A stretch of DNA of 13,778 bases, taken from assembly GCA_013152695.1 (NCBI GenBank), contig JAADFV010000008.1:1-13778 (forward strand), read 5' to 3'. The translations under genes were made by a program, and so were the position numbers. The stretch is from Chloroflexota bacterium (GTDB lineage: Bacteria > Chloroflexota > Anaerolineae > J102). Shown here piece after piece: positions 6,272-13,652 of the stretch (positions are counted from its first letter, which is position 1; every line of letters starts with the position of its first letter). The notes beneath the pieces were generated by a model, which was not told the DNA's origin, did no database searches, and was given only the letters and a program-made list of their open reading frames with translations.

Positions 6272-7975
6272 TTAAGATGTCTTCGCGGACAGGGCTTCAG
6301 CGATGATCTCTTCTTCCTCTTCATCTTCATGAAGCTCACGACGACGGGTCGCCTCGGGAATGAACCCTTCCGGCTTGACCAGCATCATCGCTACGAGTAG
6401 AGCGCCGTACATCAACATACGATAGTCGGCAAATTCGCGCAATAGCTCGGGCATACCTACGAGGATGAAGGAACCCGCCACCACGCCGGGCAGGCTACCG
6501 ATGCCGCCGACGATGATGAGCGACAACACATTGATCGAGACAATAAGATTGAAGCTATGCGGGAAGATTGAGCCCAGTTTGGCAGCAAAAATGGCGCCTG
6601 AGAGACCAGCAAATGCAGCACCCGTAGCAAAAGCGAGGAGCTTGGTATTAACCAGATGAATGCCCATGGCCTCGGCTACATCCTCATCCTCACGCATCGC
6701 TTTCCAGGCGCGCCCAAGACGGGCGTCGCGGAGACGCCAGGCGACGTAAGCCACAAGAATGATGCCGAACAAGACAAGATAATAGACTTGCTCCGGGCCT
6801 TTGAACTCGTAGCCTCCGATACGTGCTTTCGGGATCTGAAGGATGCCCTGGGCGCCGCCAATGGTTGGTTTCAGCCAGTCGGAAAGGACGACGATTCGGA
6901 TGATTTCACCGAAACCCAGCGTGACAATAGCGAGATAGTCACCCCGCATTTTCAGGACAGGGATACCGAGGATGACTCCGGCCAACAAGGCCATAAAAAC
7001 GGCGATAGGGAGAACTGCCCAGAAGGACCACTCCAACGTAGCCAGCTTGCCGACCGTGGTGAGAATACCCATTGTATAAGCACCGATAGCAAAAAAGGCC
7101 ACATAACCCAGGTCCAAAAGGCCAGCAAAGCCTACGACGATATTGAGGCCGAGTCCCATGATGATATAAATGCCCACAATCGTAAGAATTTCGCTGGGAT
7201 AGGGGCCGAGGACTCTGGGAACGAGCAGGAGGATGATAGCCCCTAATACCCAACCCCCCATTTGAATACTGCGTTGGCGTCGGTTCGACATCTGTCCCAA
7301 GGCTTTGCCCGGGCGTTCCCCGTAGAAACTTCGCCAAACACTGTAAAGGGTAGTAACAGCGAAGATCAGGATGGTGCCCACCCAAGAGAGCCCTTTCTGT
7401 TCGAAAAAGAATTTATCGACAGGTTCAAACCAGTCACGACTGCCAAAGGTAATGCTCAATAGCTCCTGGAGAATGCCGACCAATGTGACGGTCGAGAATC
7501 CGATCACCAAAGCACGCCGTAGCCAGCTCGGAAGCAGAGTAAAGGCACCGCCCATGAGGCCGAGCACCCCACCACCACCAATCAAGATCAACAGGGACGG
7601 ACTTATGTCTTCATGCCCAAAACTCAGAATTTCGAATAATTCAGGTGAAGCATTGATGAAGACCTCACGCAAATTGACATTGGTACCCAAAATCAGGAAG
7701 GCCGCTATCACCACACCAGAAACAAGACCGATGACGATCGCAAAAAGCAATGTTTTGAGTGTCTTGCTCGTCATGGCACGGTTAGCGCCATAGTAACTGA
7801 GAATGAGGGGGGTGATGAATAGGAGAAGCTGTCCCAGGGTGATGGTTTCTGCAATGATGTAACGTTCGTTGAAGGCGACGATCATCCCAACAAGGCTGAT
7901 GTACAGAATGACAATGCCAGCGATGACCCCGTATTGAAGGGCATTTCGCCAGGTGAAAGTGGTTTCTTCTTTCAT
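6272..7975 (-). CDS. livM: LIV-type ABC transporter permease LivM with a long N-terminal membrane extension
   Basis: Integral membrane permease that forms the pore with LivH. Of 567 residues, the part from about 240 to 545 is a standard LivM domain: GLGLNIVVGFAGLLDLGYVAF (from 274), MRGDYLAIVTLGFGEI (343-358), the cytoplasmic coupling region GRAWKAMREDEDVAEAMGI (421-439) that contacts the ATPase, and SLIIVGGIGSLPG (485-497). The first 235 or so residues are extra. They contain about six hydrophobic stretches (roughly 14-34, 41-62, 75-97, 127-148, 153-173, 197-214) with no family I recognise. Typical LivM proteins are about 300-430 residues. The C-terminus ends in an acidic patch, HEDEEEEE (549-556). 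The start is supported by GAGGAG 8 bases upstream. The gap to livH is 13 bases. The permease assignment is secure; the role of the extension is unknown. Confidence 0.93.
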   Translation of the reverse strand: MKEETTFTWRNALQYGVIAGIVILYISLVGMIVAFNERYIIAETITLGQLLLFITPLILSYYGANRAMTSKTLKTLLFAIVIGLVSGVVIAAFLILGTNVNLREVFINASPELFEILSFGHEDISPSLLILIGGGGVLGLMGGAFTLLPSWLRRALVIGFSTVTLVGILQELLSITFGSRDWFEPVDKFFFEQKGLSWVGTILIFAVTTLYSVWRSFYGERPGKALGQMSNRRQRSIQMGGWVLGAIILLLVPRVLGPYPSEILTIVGIYIIMGLGLNIVVGFAGLLDLGYVAFFAIGAYTMGILTTVGKLATLEWSFWAVLPIAVFMALLAGVILGIPVLKMRGDYLAIVTLGFGEIIRIVVLSDWLKPTIGGAQGILQIPKARIGGYEFKGPEQVYYLVLFGIILVAYVAWRLRDARLGRAWKAMREDEDVAEAMGIHLVNTKLLAFATGAAFAGLSGAIFAAKLGSIFPHSFNLIVSINVLSLIIVGGIGSLPGVVAGSFILVGMPELLREFADYRMLMYGALLVAMMLVKPEGFIPEATRRRELHEDEEEEEIIAEALSAKTS

Positions 7976-7988
7976 GATCGATTCTCCT

Positions 7989-9050
7989 CTATGCCTTTTT
8001 GTCGGAAAGGCGTTCGCCGAGAATGCCGGTTGGGCGGAAGATCAGAACCAACACAAGCATCAAAAAGGCGATAGCGTCTTTCAACTGGTAGGGTGAGCGA
8101 ATGCCTAGGCCATCGAGCACCAGACTGGGCCCCAATGACTCCACAATGCCCAAGAATAAGCCGCCCAGCATAGCTCCCGGAACATTTCCGATGCCCCCCA
8201 AGACGGCGGCAGTAAAGGCTTTGATGCCGGGAATAAAGCCCATAAAAGCATTCACCTGCTTGAATAACATGGCATAGAGAATGCCAGCAGCACCGGCTAA
8301 GGCACCGCCAAGGGCAAATGTGTTGACGATGACACGGTCGACATCGATGCCCATCAGGGCAGCAGCTTCCTTATCTTCGGCAACGGCTCGCATCGCCTTC
8401 CCTGCTTTCGTACGCTGTACGTAGATGTACAAGCCTACCATCAAGATCACCGAGGCGACAATCACTACCCCTTGTGTTTTTAGAATTTTTATCCCGAAGA
8501 ATTGCCAGGTTCCGGATAATTGTTTGATATCGGGATAGGTCTTGACGCCAGAGCCATACAGACCGCGATAAGTATATTGTAAAAAGAAAGAGGCACCAAT
8601 GGCGGTGATCAAGGGGACGAGGCGGGGAGCGTTACGTAAAGGACGATAAGCAATGCGTTCCAATAAAACTGCTACCGACATCGAAACAACGACAGCTACA
8701 CCCAACAAAATGAGTAAAGAAAGAATCCAATGATCTTCCGAAAAACCGGAATTGGCCAGAGCTACAGCTACAAAATATGCGGTGAAGACGCCCCCCGTAA
8801 ACACTTCGCCATGGGCGAAATTGATCATGAATAAAATTCCGTACACCAGCGTGTATCCCAAAGCAATAAGAGCGTACACACTCCCCTGTGCCAAACCAAA
8901 AATAATGAAATCCCGCCAGACGTCATTGCTATATTTCCCAGCAGCCAACGTCTGTACCGCGCCATAAATGACGACGACGGCCAAAGCCGCCCCAATCAGC
9001 CACATTACAATATCAGTGGTGTCGTATTTACGAAAAAACCTCTGCAACAT
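7989..9050 (-). CDS. livH: LIV-type ABC transporter permease LivH
   Basis: The other half of the membrane pore. The product is 353 residues from the chosen start. It is highly hydrophobic, with the conserved opening FGLAQGSVYALIALGYTLVYG (51-71), INFAHGEVF (76-84), the ATPase-coupling region GKAMRAVAEDKEAAALMGID (217-236) and AAVLGGIGNVPGAMLGG (281-297), ending in FRPTGILGE (338-346). An N-terminal segment of about 45 residues, including one extra hydrophobic stretch (about 15-35), precedes the usual LivH start. The reading frame stays open to a TTG at 9083 and has an ATG at 9065. I prefer the ATG at 9050 because GGAGG (9059-9063) lies 8 bases before it, while the other two have no convincing ribosome site and the TTG falls inside a hairpin. 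This is the second gene of the operon. Confidence 0.93.
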   Translation of the reverse strand: MLQRFFRKYDTTDIVMWLIGAALAVVVIYGAVQTLAAGKYSNDVWRDFIIFGLAQGSVYALIALGYTLVYGILFMINFAHGEVFTGGVFTAYFVAVALANSGFSEDHWILSLLILLGVAVVVSMSVAVLLERIAYRPLRNAPRLVPLITAIGASFFLQYTYRGLYGSGVKTYPDIKQLSGTWQFFGIKILKTQGVVIVASVILMVGLYIYVQRTKAGKAMRAVAEDKEAAALMGIDVDRVIVNTFALGGALAGAAGILYAMLFKQVNAFMGFIPGIKAFTAAVLGGIGNVPGAMLGGLFLGIVESLGPSLVLDGLGIRSPYQLKDAIAFLMLVLVLIFRPTGILGERLSDKKA

Positions 9051-9058
9051 GGGCGAGG

Positions 9059-9063
9059 CCTCC
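9059..9063 (-). promoter_or_regulatory. Ribosome binding site deciding the livH start
   Basis: GGAGG on the minus strand, 8 bases before the ATG at 9050. It lies within the longer open frame that begins at TTG 9083, and so argues for the shorter protein. Confidence 0.6.
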
Positions 9064-9074
9064 ATGAGTTGGGA

Positions 9075-9113
9075 CAGGGACAAGCCAGGATAATCATTCC
9101 TGACTCATCCCTG
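9075..9113 (-). other. Stem-loop between binding-protein gene and livH
   Basis: Two stacked stems are visible. The outer 6-bp stem pairs 9075-9080 with 9108-9113 (CAGGGA/TCCCTG). The inner 5-bp stem pairs 9086-9090 with 9098-9102 (CAGGA/TCCTG) around a 7-base loop. A 5-by-5 internal loop separates them, and no T-run follows. Such structures between a binding-protein gene and its permease genes commonly stabilise the upstream mRNA, so that the binding protein is made in excess (known from other ABC operons). That role is inferred here. Confidence 0.45.
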
Positions 9114-9189
9114 CCAGTTCGGATGTTACGTTCGTATCAGGTAGGGACGCGAGCGCCCAAAACCTTGAAACAGGCGTTGAACAACAAAC

Positions 9190-11664
9190 TTAGGGCCAGA
9201 CGGGTACGTATTCGCCGTTCTGAATCTGGTTGATGACGATCTGAGGATCGGCGCAGTCACCATATTCATTACAGGTAATAGTGCCGGTGATACCCTTCAT
9301 GCCGGAGGTGGCAAATAAAGCATCACGCAGAGCCTGGCGCCCGATGTACAGATTGCCATCAGCATCCTTCACAGCTACCTTCTCGACGGCATCGAGGAGC
9401 ATGTTGGTGGCATCATAGGCATGGGCATGGAAGGCACTGAGGGGATCTTCGCCGTATTTAGCCTGATGTGCTTCCAGGAAGTGCTTACCCAGCTCGTTTT
9501 GGAAGGCCAGGTTGGGGCCAGAGATGTACATACCCTCAGCCGCTTCGCCAGCTGCAGCGATGAAATCGGGCGAGATCATGCCGTCAGAACCGGCCAGGAC
9601 TGTATTCTCGAGACCAGCCACTTCTTTGGCCTGGCGGGTGATGAAGCCGCCCTCGGCGATGAAGATGGGGTAGTAGAGGTAGTCCGGCTTGTTGACGGCG
9701 ATGCTGGTGAGCACAGGACGCATGTCCGTGTCACCGACGTTTACTGCTTCTTGTGCTACGATCTTGCCGCCCAATTCGGTGAAGACGTCGGCAAATACTT
9801 GCTGTAATTGCTCGGCATAGGGGCTGCCATCATGGATGGTTGCGGCGGTGCGGGCACCGACGACGTTGTAAGCAAACTCAGCCATGGCGCGGCCCTGCAC
9901 CTTATCGTTGTGGGCAGTACGCAGGTAGCCAGGTTGGTGGGTTGCAGGATCGGTAAGGGAGGGAGCAGTGTTGGAAGGCGAAATCAGGACCATACCGGCA
10001 TCACTGAGGATGGCGGCAGCAGGTTCGCCGGCACTGGAGCAGTTGGTGCCGATTACACCCAGGAGGGTGCTATCCGACGCCAGTTTCGTGGCGGCAGTCT
10101 GGCCGCCTTCAGCACTACAAAGTGAATCTTCACCCACGAGCTCGACAGGATGCCCAAACACTTCGCCGCGGTCGTCGATGGCAATTTCAATACCACGACG
10201 GGAGTCGACACCCAAGGTTTCATTGGGGCCACTCACGACAAGGGCATAGCCGATGCGGATGGGATCGTTGGGGCCAATCTTAACCACACCCAGGGGATCC
10301 GTGGGGGGTTCAGCGACCGTGGGAGGTTCGGCGGCGCCACTGGTCTTTTCGCCCAGGAGACCTGTAGCTTCGGACCAATAAGGCACGTATTCGCCATTCT
10401 GAATCTGGTTGATGACGATCTGAGGATCGGCGCAGTCACCATTTTCGTCACAGGTGATGTTGCCGGTGATGCCAGGCATGTCTTTGGTCGCATAGAGGGC
10501 ATCACGCAGGGCTTGCCGACCGACCATGATGCTTCCATCTTTGCCCACTTTGGCGACCTTTTCGATCGCATTGAGGAGCATGTTGGTAGCATCGTAAGCA
10601 TGGGCATGGAAGGCGCTAAGGGGGTCTTCGCCGTATTTAGCCTTGTGCGCTTCCAGGAAGTGCTTACCCAGCTCGTTTTCGAAAGCCAGATTCGGGCCAG
10701 AAATGAACATACCCTCTGCCGCTTCGCCAGCTGCTGCAATGAAATCCGGGGAAATCATGCCGTCAGAGCCGGCCAAAACGGTGTTTTCTAAGCCAGCCAC
10801 TTCTTTGGCCTGACGCGTGATGAAGCCACCCTCAGCAATGAAGATGGGGTAGTAGAGATAATCAGGCTGGTTTACTGCAATACTCGTGAGTACGGGACGC
10901 ATGTCCGTATCACCAACATTCACCGCTTCTTGTGCCACGATTGTGCCGCCCAATTCGGTGAAGACGTCGGCAAATACTTGCTGTAATTGCTCGGCATAAG
11001 GGCTGCCATCATGGATGGTTGCAGCAGTGCGGGCACCGACGACGTTATAAGCGAACTCAGCCATGGCGCGGCCCTGCACTTTGTCGTTATGGGCAGTACG
11101 CAGGTAGCCAGGTTGGTGGGTCGCCGGATCGGTGAGAGAGGGTGCAGTGTTCGAAGGCGAAATCAGGACCATGCCGGCGTCACTGATGATAGCGGCGGCG
11201 GGCTCGCCGGCGCTGGAGCAGTTGGTGCCGATCACACCCAGGAGGGTGCTGTCCGACGCCAGTTTCGTGGCGGCAGTCTGGCCGCCTTCAGCACTACAGA
11301 GTGAATCTTCGCCCACAAGCTCGATCGGATGACCGAGTACATCGCCACGGTCGTCGATGGCAATTTCAATACCGCGACGGGAGTCGACACCCAAAGTCTC
11401 ATTGGGACCACTCACAACCAGGGCATAGCCGATGCGAATGGGGTCGTTGGGACCCACTTCGACGCATCCCAGAGGATCGTCACAAGTGAGTGTCTCTTCG
11501 ACTTCCTTCGGCGCTTGCGTGGGCGCTGCAGCCTCAGTTGCCACCGGCGCTGTGGTCGGGGCTGGGGCTTCAGTAGTCGCTGCTTTATCGCCACCGCCAC
11601 ATGCGGCAAGAACGAGTGCCAGCACGACCACTGCCATAAGGGTCAGCCATTTCGTGTGTTTCAT
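9190..11664 (-). CDS. livK: Tandem-domain LIV-type substrate-binding lipoprotein (two complete binding domains)
   Basis: Extracytoplasmic, lipid-anchored ligand receptor of the ABC importer; the family (type I periplasmic binding fold, LivJ/LivK-like) binds branched-chain amino acids, amides or related compounds. The 824-residue product is twice the usual length. A signal peptide (1-20) ends in the lipobox LAAC, with C22 as the lipidated residue. An Ala/Thr/Pro-rich linker (about 28-55) follows, then domain 1 (about 63-430), a Pro-rich linker (431-455) and domain 2 (456-823). The domains align without a gap at an offset of 393 residues. I count about 30 differences in 368 positions. The pocket-like segment GTNCSSAGEPAAAI is present in both (146-159 and 539-552). 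Domain 2 has no signal peptide of its own, so this is one protein, not two genes. An in-frame TTG at 11682 is rejected because AAGGAG (11674-11679) sits 9 bases before the ATG at 11664. It is the first gene of the operon. The exact ligand is unknown. Confidence 0.93.
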   Translation of the reverse strand: MKHTKWLTLMAVVVLALVLAACGGGDKAATTEAPAPTTAPVATEAAAPTQAPKEVEETLTCDDPLGCVEVGPNDPIRIGYALVVSGPNETLGVDSRRGIEIAIDDRGDVLGHPIELVGEDSLCSAEGGQTAATKLASDSTLLGVIGTNCSSAGEPAAAIISDAGMVLISPSNTAPSLTDPATHQPGYLRTAHNDKVQGRAMAEFAYNVVGARTAATIHDGSPYAEQLQQVFADVFTELGGTIVAQEAVNVGDTDMRPVLTSIAVNQPDYLYYPIFIAEGGFITRQAKEVAGLENTVLAGSDGMISPDFIAAAGEAAEGMFISGPNLAFENELGKHFLEAHKAKYGEDPLSAFHAHAYDATNMLLNAIEKVAKVGKDGSIMVGRQALRDALYATKDMPGITGNITCDENGDCADPQIVINQIQNGEYVPYWSEATGLLGEKTSGAAEPPTVAEPPTDPLGVVKIGPNDPIRIGYALVVSGPNETLGVDSRRGIEIAIDDRGEVFGHPVELVGEDSLCSAEGGQTAATKLASDSTLLGVIGTNCSSAGEPAAAILSDAGMVLISPSNTAPSLTDPATHQPGYLRTAHNDKVQGRAMAEFAYNVVGARTAATIHDGSPYAEQLQQVFADVFTELGGKIVAQEAVNVGDTDMRPVLTSIAVNKPDYLYYPIFIAEGGFITRQAKEVAGLENTVLAGSDGMISPDFIAAAGEAAEGMYISGPNLAFQNELGKHFLEAHQAKYGEDPLSAFHAHAYDATNMLLDAVEKVAVKDADGNLYIGRQALRDALFATSGMKGITGTITCNEYGDCADPQIVINQIQNGEYVPVWP
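9196..10299 (-). repeat. Internal gene duplication, copy 2 (C-terminal binding domain)
   Basis: This 1104-base segment encodes residues 456-823. It aligns at a constant offset of 1179 bases with copy 1, with no net insertion or deletion. Many differences are synonymous. A 55-base stretch (9765-9819) is identical to 10944-10998. Confidence 0.95.
10375..11478 (-). repeat. Internal gene duplication, copy 1 (N-terminal binding domain)
   Basis: This segment encodes residues 63-430 of the binding protein and is the direct-repeat partner of 9196-10299. The two copies are separated by 75 bases (10300-10374) coding for a Pro-rich linker with no close counterpart ahead of copy 1, where a different Ala/Thr/Pro linker is found. 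Amino-acid changes cluster at residues 365-408. Confidence 0.95.
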
Positions 11665-11710
11665 ACGCTTCTTCTCCTTCAAGTAGAACGTGGATGAAAG
11701 GATAGATTAA

Positions 11711-11730
11711 GCAACGACAATAGCCGTTGC
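11711..11730 (-). other. Hairpin in the LIV operon leader
   Basis: GCAACG (11711-11716) and CGTTGC (11725-11730) form a perfect 6-bp stem with an 8-base loop. It lies within the roughly 170-base untranslated leader predicted for the binding-protein mRNA. No T-run follows it, so it is not a terminator. The rest of the leader shows no known riboswitch signature to my eye. Confidence 0.3.
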
Positions 11731-11839
11731 AGAGATCGCCAGATTCAACCGCTTCGAGCGCAGTTTCCGCCACTTTCCTTAACCCAACCCGCTTCATTGA
11801 GAGCTTGACGAAAGATAAGGAAGCGTGGGGATGAGCAAC

Positions 11840-11867
11840 AGTATAGCGTCAAATGAGAATTTGTCAA
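11840..11867 (-). promoter_or_regulatory. Probable sigma-A promoter of the LIV transporter operon
   Basis: On the minus strand a consensus TTGACA (11862-11867) is followed after 16 bases by TATACT (11840-11845). Transcription would begin near 11833, leaving about 170 bases of leader. This is the best promoter match in the window, fitting a highly expressed binding protein. Confidence 0.7.
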
Positions 11868-11983
11868 ACATGACCAGGGAGCAAAATGAAGGATGCGCAA
11901 GATATATCAAGTTCGGAAGCCTATTTTTAAGCGCGAAAGAGGAGTCCTTTTGACCTTTTTTGCCCGTTTTTCTCTGCAATCTC

Positions 11984-12008
11984 AGCCAGACATGACAACG
12001 ATCTGGCT
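11984..12008. promoter_or_regulatory. Inverted repeat between divergent operon promoters (possible operator)
   Basis: AGCCAGA (11984-11990) and TCTGGCT (12002-12008) are perfect inverted repeats separated by 11 bases. They lie in the 525-base region between the start codons of the binding-protein gene and icd, upstream of both candidate promoters. No T-run follows on either strand. It could be a repressor or activator site; this is conjecture. Apart from the promoters and small hairpins listed, I see no gene in 11665-12189. Confidence 0.3.
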
Positions 12009-12027
12009 ATCAAATCATGGCCGATTT

Positions 12028-12057
12028 TTGGCGACCTGTGCCAGACTGCGCTATGAT
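12028..12057 (+). promoter_or_regulatory. Candidate promoter of the isocitrate dehydrogenase gene
   Basis: TTGGCG (12028-12033) is followed after 18 bases by TATGAT (12052-12057), about 130 bases before the icd start codon. The -10 is good and the -35 only fair. TATAAC at 12063-12068 is an alternative -10 without a matching -35. Confidence 0.4.
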
Positions 12058-12094
12058 GAGGATATAACCTGTCACATCGAGACTATTTATTCTT

Positions 12095-12112
12095 TCCCGG
12101 CGTAATCCGGGA
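12095..12112 (+). other. Hairpin in the icd 5' leader
   Basis: TCCCGG (12095-12100) and CCGGGA (12107-12112) form a perfect 6-bp stem with a 6-base loop and no T-run. It lies between the candidate promoter and the icd ribosome site. Possible effect on message stability; nothing more can be said. Confidence 0.3.
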
Positions 12113-12189
12113 TAAGCAGCTGCAGATGAATATAGCCAATGAGCGTTGTAGCACTTTAGATAATCTATATCTTTTCGTGAGGAAATACT

Positions 12190-13434
12190 ATGTCTTTTGA
12201 AAAAATTGTTGTTCCCACTGACGGTGAAAAAATCACCATTAGTGATGGTAAATTGAATGTTCCTGACAATCCCATCCTTGCTTTCATCGAAGGCGATGGG
12301 ACTGGTCCCGATATTTGGGCGGCTTCGGTACGTGTTCTTGATGCTGCGGTTGAAAAGGCCTACGGTGGTAGCAAAAAGATTGCCTGGATGGAGGTCTATG
12401 CCGGGGAAAAGGCTGTACATACTTATGGTGAAGGAGTATGGCTACCTCAGGAAACGTTGGATGCGTTTCGTGAGTATCTGGTCGGCATCAAGGGTCCCCT
12501 CACTACGCCGATTGGCGGCGGTATTCGTTCTCTCAACGTCGCTTTGCGGCAAAAACTCGATCTGTATGTCTGCCTCCGGCCTGTGCAGTACTTCGAAGGA
12601 ACACCCAGTCCCGTCAAGCATCCGGAACTGATCGATATGGTCATTTTCCGGGAAAATTCTGAGGATATTTACGCCGGTATTGAGTGGCAAGCAGGCACTC
12701 CCGAGGTTAAAAAAGTTATCGATTTCTTGATCAATGATATGGGTGTTAGCAAGATTCGCTTCCCCAACACTTCCGGCATTGGTATCAAACCGGTTTCGCA
12801 AGAAGGAACTTACCGTCTCGTACGTGATGCCATCCAATATGCTCTGGACAATGATCGCAAGTCGGTGACCCTGGTGCATAAAGGCAATATCATGAAGTTT
12901 ACGGAAGGTGCTTTCCGTGATTGGGGATACCAGGTTGCCAAGGAGGAGTTTGGCGCTGAGGAATTCGGTGGGGGCCCGTGGTGCAAACTACCCAACGGTC
13001 TCATTATCAAGGATGTCATCGCCGATGCTTTTCTGCAGCAAATCTTGACACGGCCAGCGGAGTATGACGTCATTGCCACCCTCAATCTCAACGGTGATTA
13101 TATCTCCGATGCCCTGGCGGCACAGGTGGGGGGTATCGGTATTGCCCCGGGTGCCAACATCAATTACGAAACCGGCGCCGCGATTTTTGAAGCCACACAC
13201 GGCACTGCCCCCAAATACGCCGGCCTCGACAAGGTCAATCCCTCTTCCGTGATTCTTTCGGGCGAAATGATGTTCCGCTACCTGGGCTGGGACGAGGCTG
13301 CGGACCGAATTATCGAGTCGATGAAGAAAACCATTGCTGCTAAGGCTGTCACTTATGACTTCCACCGCTTGATGGAAGGAGCCACCCTGCTCAAGTGCTC
13401 GGAATTCGGTGATGCTTTGATCGCCAATATGTGA
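12190..13434 (+). CDS. icd: NADP-dependent isocitrate dehydrogenase
   Basis: Catalyses oxidative decarboxylation of isocitrate to 2-oxoglutarate and CO2 with NADPH formation, in the cytoplasmic citric-acid cycle. The 414-residue product is close to E. coli Icd (416) and collinear with it. Substrate residues are visible as S114 and N116 in GGGIRSLN, R120, R130, R154, Y161 and K231. Metal-binding aspartates lie in NGDYISD (D303, D307). The coenzyme segment HGTAPKYAG (337-345) has Lys342-Tyr343, followed by Tyr389 and Arg393 in TYDFHRLM. These are the NADP-specifying residues of the E. coli type, where NAD enzymes differ. S114 corresponds to the serine phosphorylated by AceK in E. coli, but no kinase gene is in the window. 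The start is supported by GAGGA (12179-12183) 6 bases upstream. The gene is transcribed alone, divergent from the LIV operon, and ends in a strong terminator. Confidence 0.96.
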   Translation: MSFEKIVVPTDGEKITISDGKLNVPDNPILAFIEGDGTGPDIWAASVRVLDAAVEKAYGGSKKIAWMEVYAGEKAVHTYGEGVWLPQETLDAFREYLVGIKGPLTTPIGGGIRSLNVALRQKLDLYVCLRPVQYFEGTPSPVKHPELIDMVIFRENSEDIYAGIEWQAGTPEVKKVIDFLINDMGVSKIRFPNTSGIGIKPVSQEGTYRLVRDAIQYALDNDRKSVTLVHKGNIMKFTEGAFRDWGYQVAKEEFGAEEFGGGPWCKLPNGLIIKDVIADAFLQQILTRPAEYDVIATLNLNGDYISDALAAQVGGIGIAPGANINYETGAAIFEATHGTAPKYAGLDKVNPSSVILSGEMMFRYLGWDEAADRIIESMKKTIAAKAVTYDFHRLMEGATLLKCSEFGDALIANM

Positions 13435-13466
13435 TAAAAGCAAGCCTTCAGCGAATTTCTCGCAAC

Positions 13467-13505
13467 AAAAGAACCCTGGCCAATGTTACTGGCCAGGGTT
13501 CTTTT
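13467..13505 (+). terminator. Perfect 16-bp terminator hairpin after icd
   Basis: AAAAGAACCCTGGCCA (13467-13482), a 7-base loop, and its exact complement (13490-13505) form the stem. A and T tracts at its foot would let it work in both directions. It starts 32 bases after the icd stop codon. Confidence 0.85.
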
Positions 13506-13600
13506 GAGAGAGAGGAGGAGGAAAGGAGCTAATAAGGAGGAACCACCGCATTCCTTATTAATTTGGCCTTACGGCCTTTCTATGCATTTATCATAGCACG
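13506..13600. other. Non-coding tail with purine-rich run and three consecutive hairpins
   Basis: A purine-rich run (13506-13540) contains several Shine-Dalgarno-like GGAGG cores. It is followed by three small stems: TAATAAGGA (13530-13538) with TCCTTATTA (13552-13560); GGCC-TTAC-GGCC (13565-13576), followed by TTTCT; and CTATG (13580-13584) with CATAG (13592-13596). No open frame of useful length uses the ribosome-site-like sequences. It could be a small structured RNA, a back-up terminator region or a degraded intergenic repeat. I cannot choose between these. Confidence 0.4.
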
Positions 13601-13652
13601 GGAACATGAAAATAAAGTGAATGAGGGGTTGGGAATGGTTTAATGTTCGAGG

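Noticed and set aside
6656..7246. 196-codon plus-strand frame opposite livM
   Set aside because: Antisense shadow of a well-supported permease gene; the product is polar, low-complexity Asp/Glu-rich and matches nothing known to me.
10150..10791. 213-codon plus-strand frame opposite the binding-protein gene, and smaller frames at 9421-9807, 9808-10125 and 10987-11304
   Set aside because: They lie antisense to the duplicated domains. The two 105-codon frames resemble each other only because the sense gene is duplicated, so their similarity is not evidence of coding.
9196..11478. Assembly artefact as explanation of the repeated binding domain
   Set aside because: The copies differ at many bases, mostly silent, and at about 30 residues, with distinct linkers. 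A collapsed or duplicated assembly would give identical copies.
12010..12420. 136-codon minus-strand frame across the icd start region
   Set aside because: It overlaps the icd promoter, ribosome site and coding start; no supporting features.
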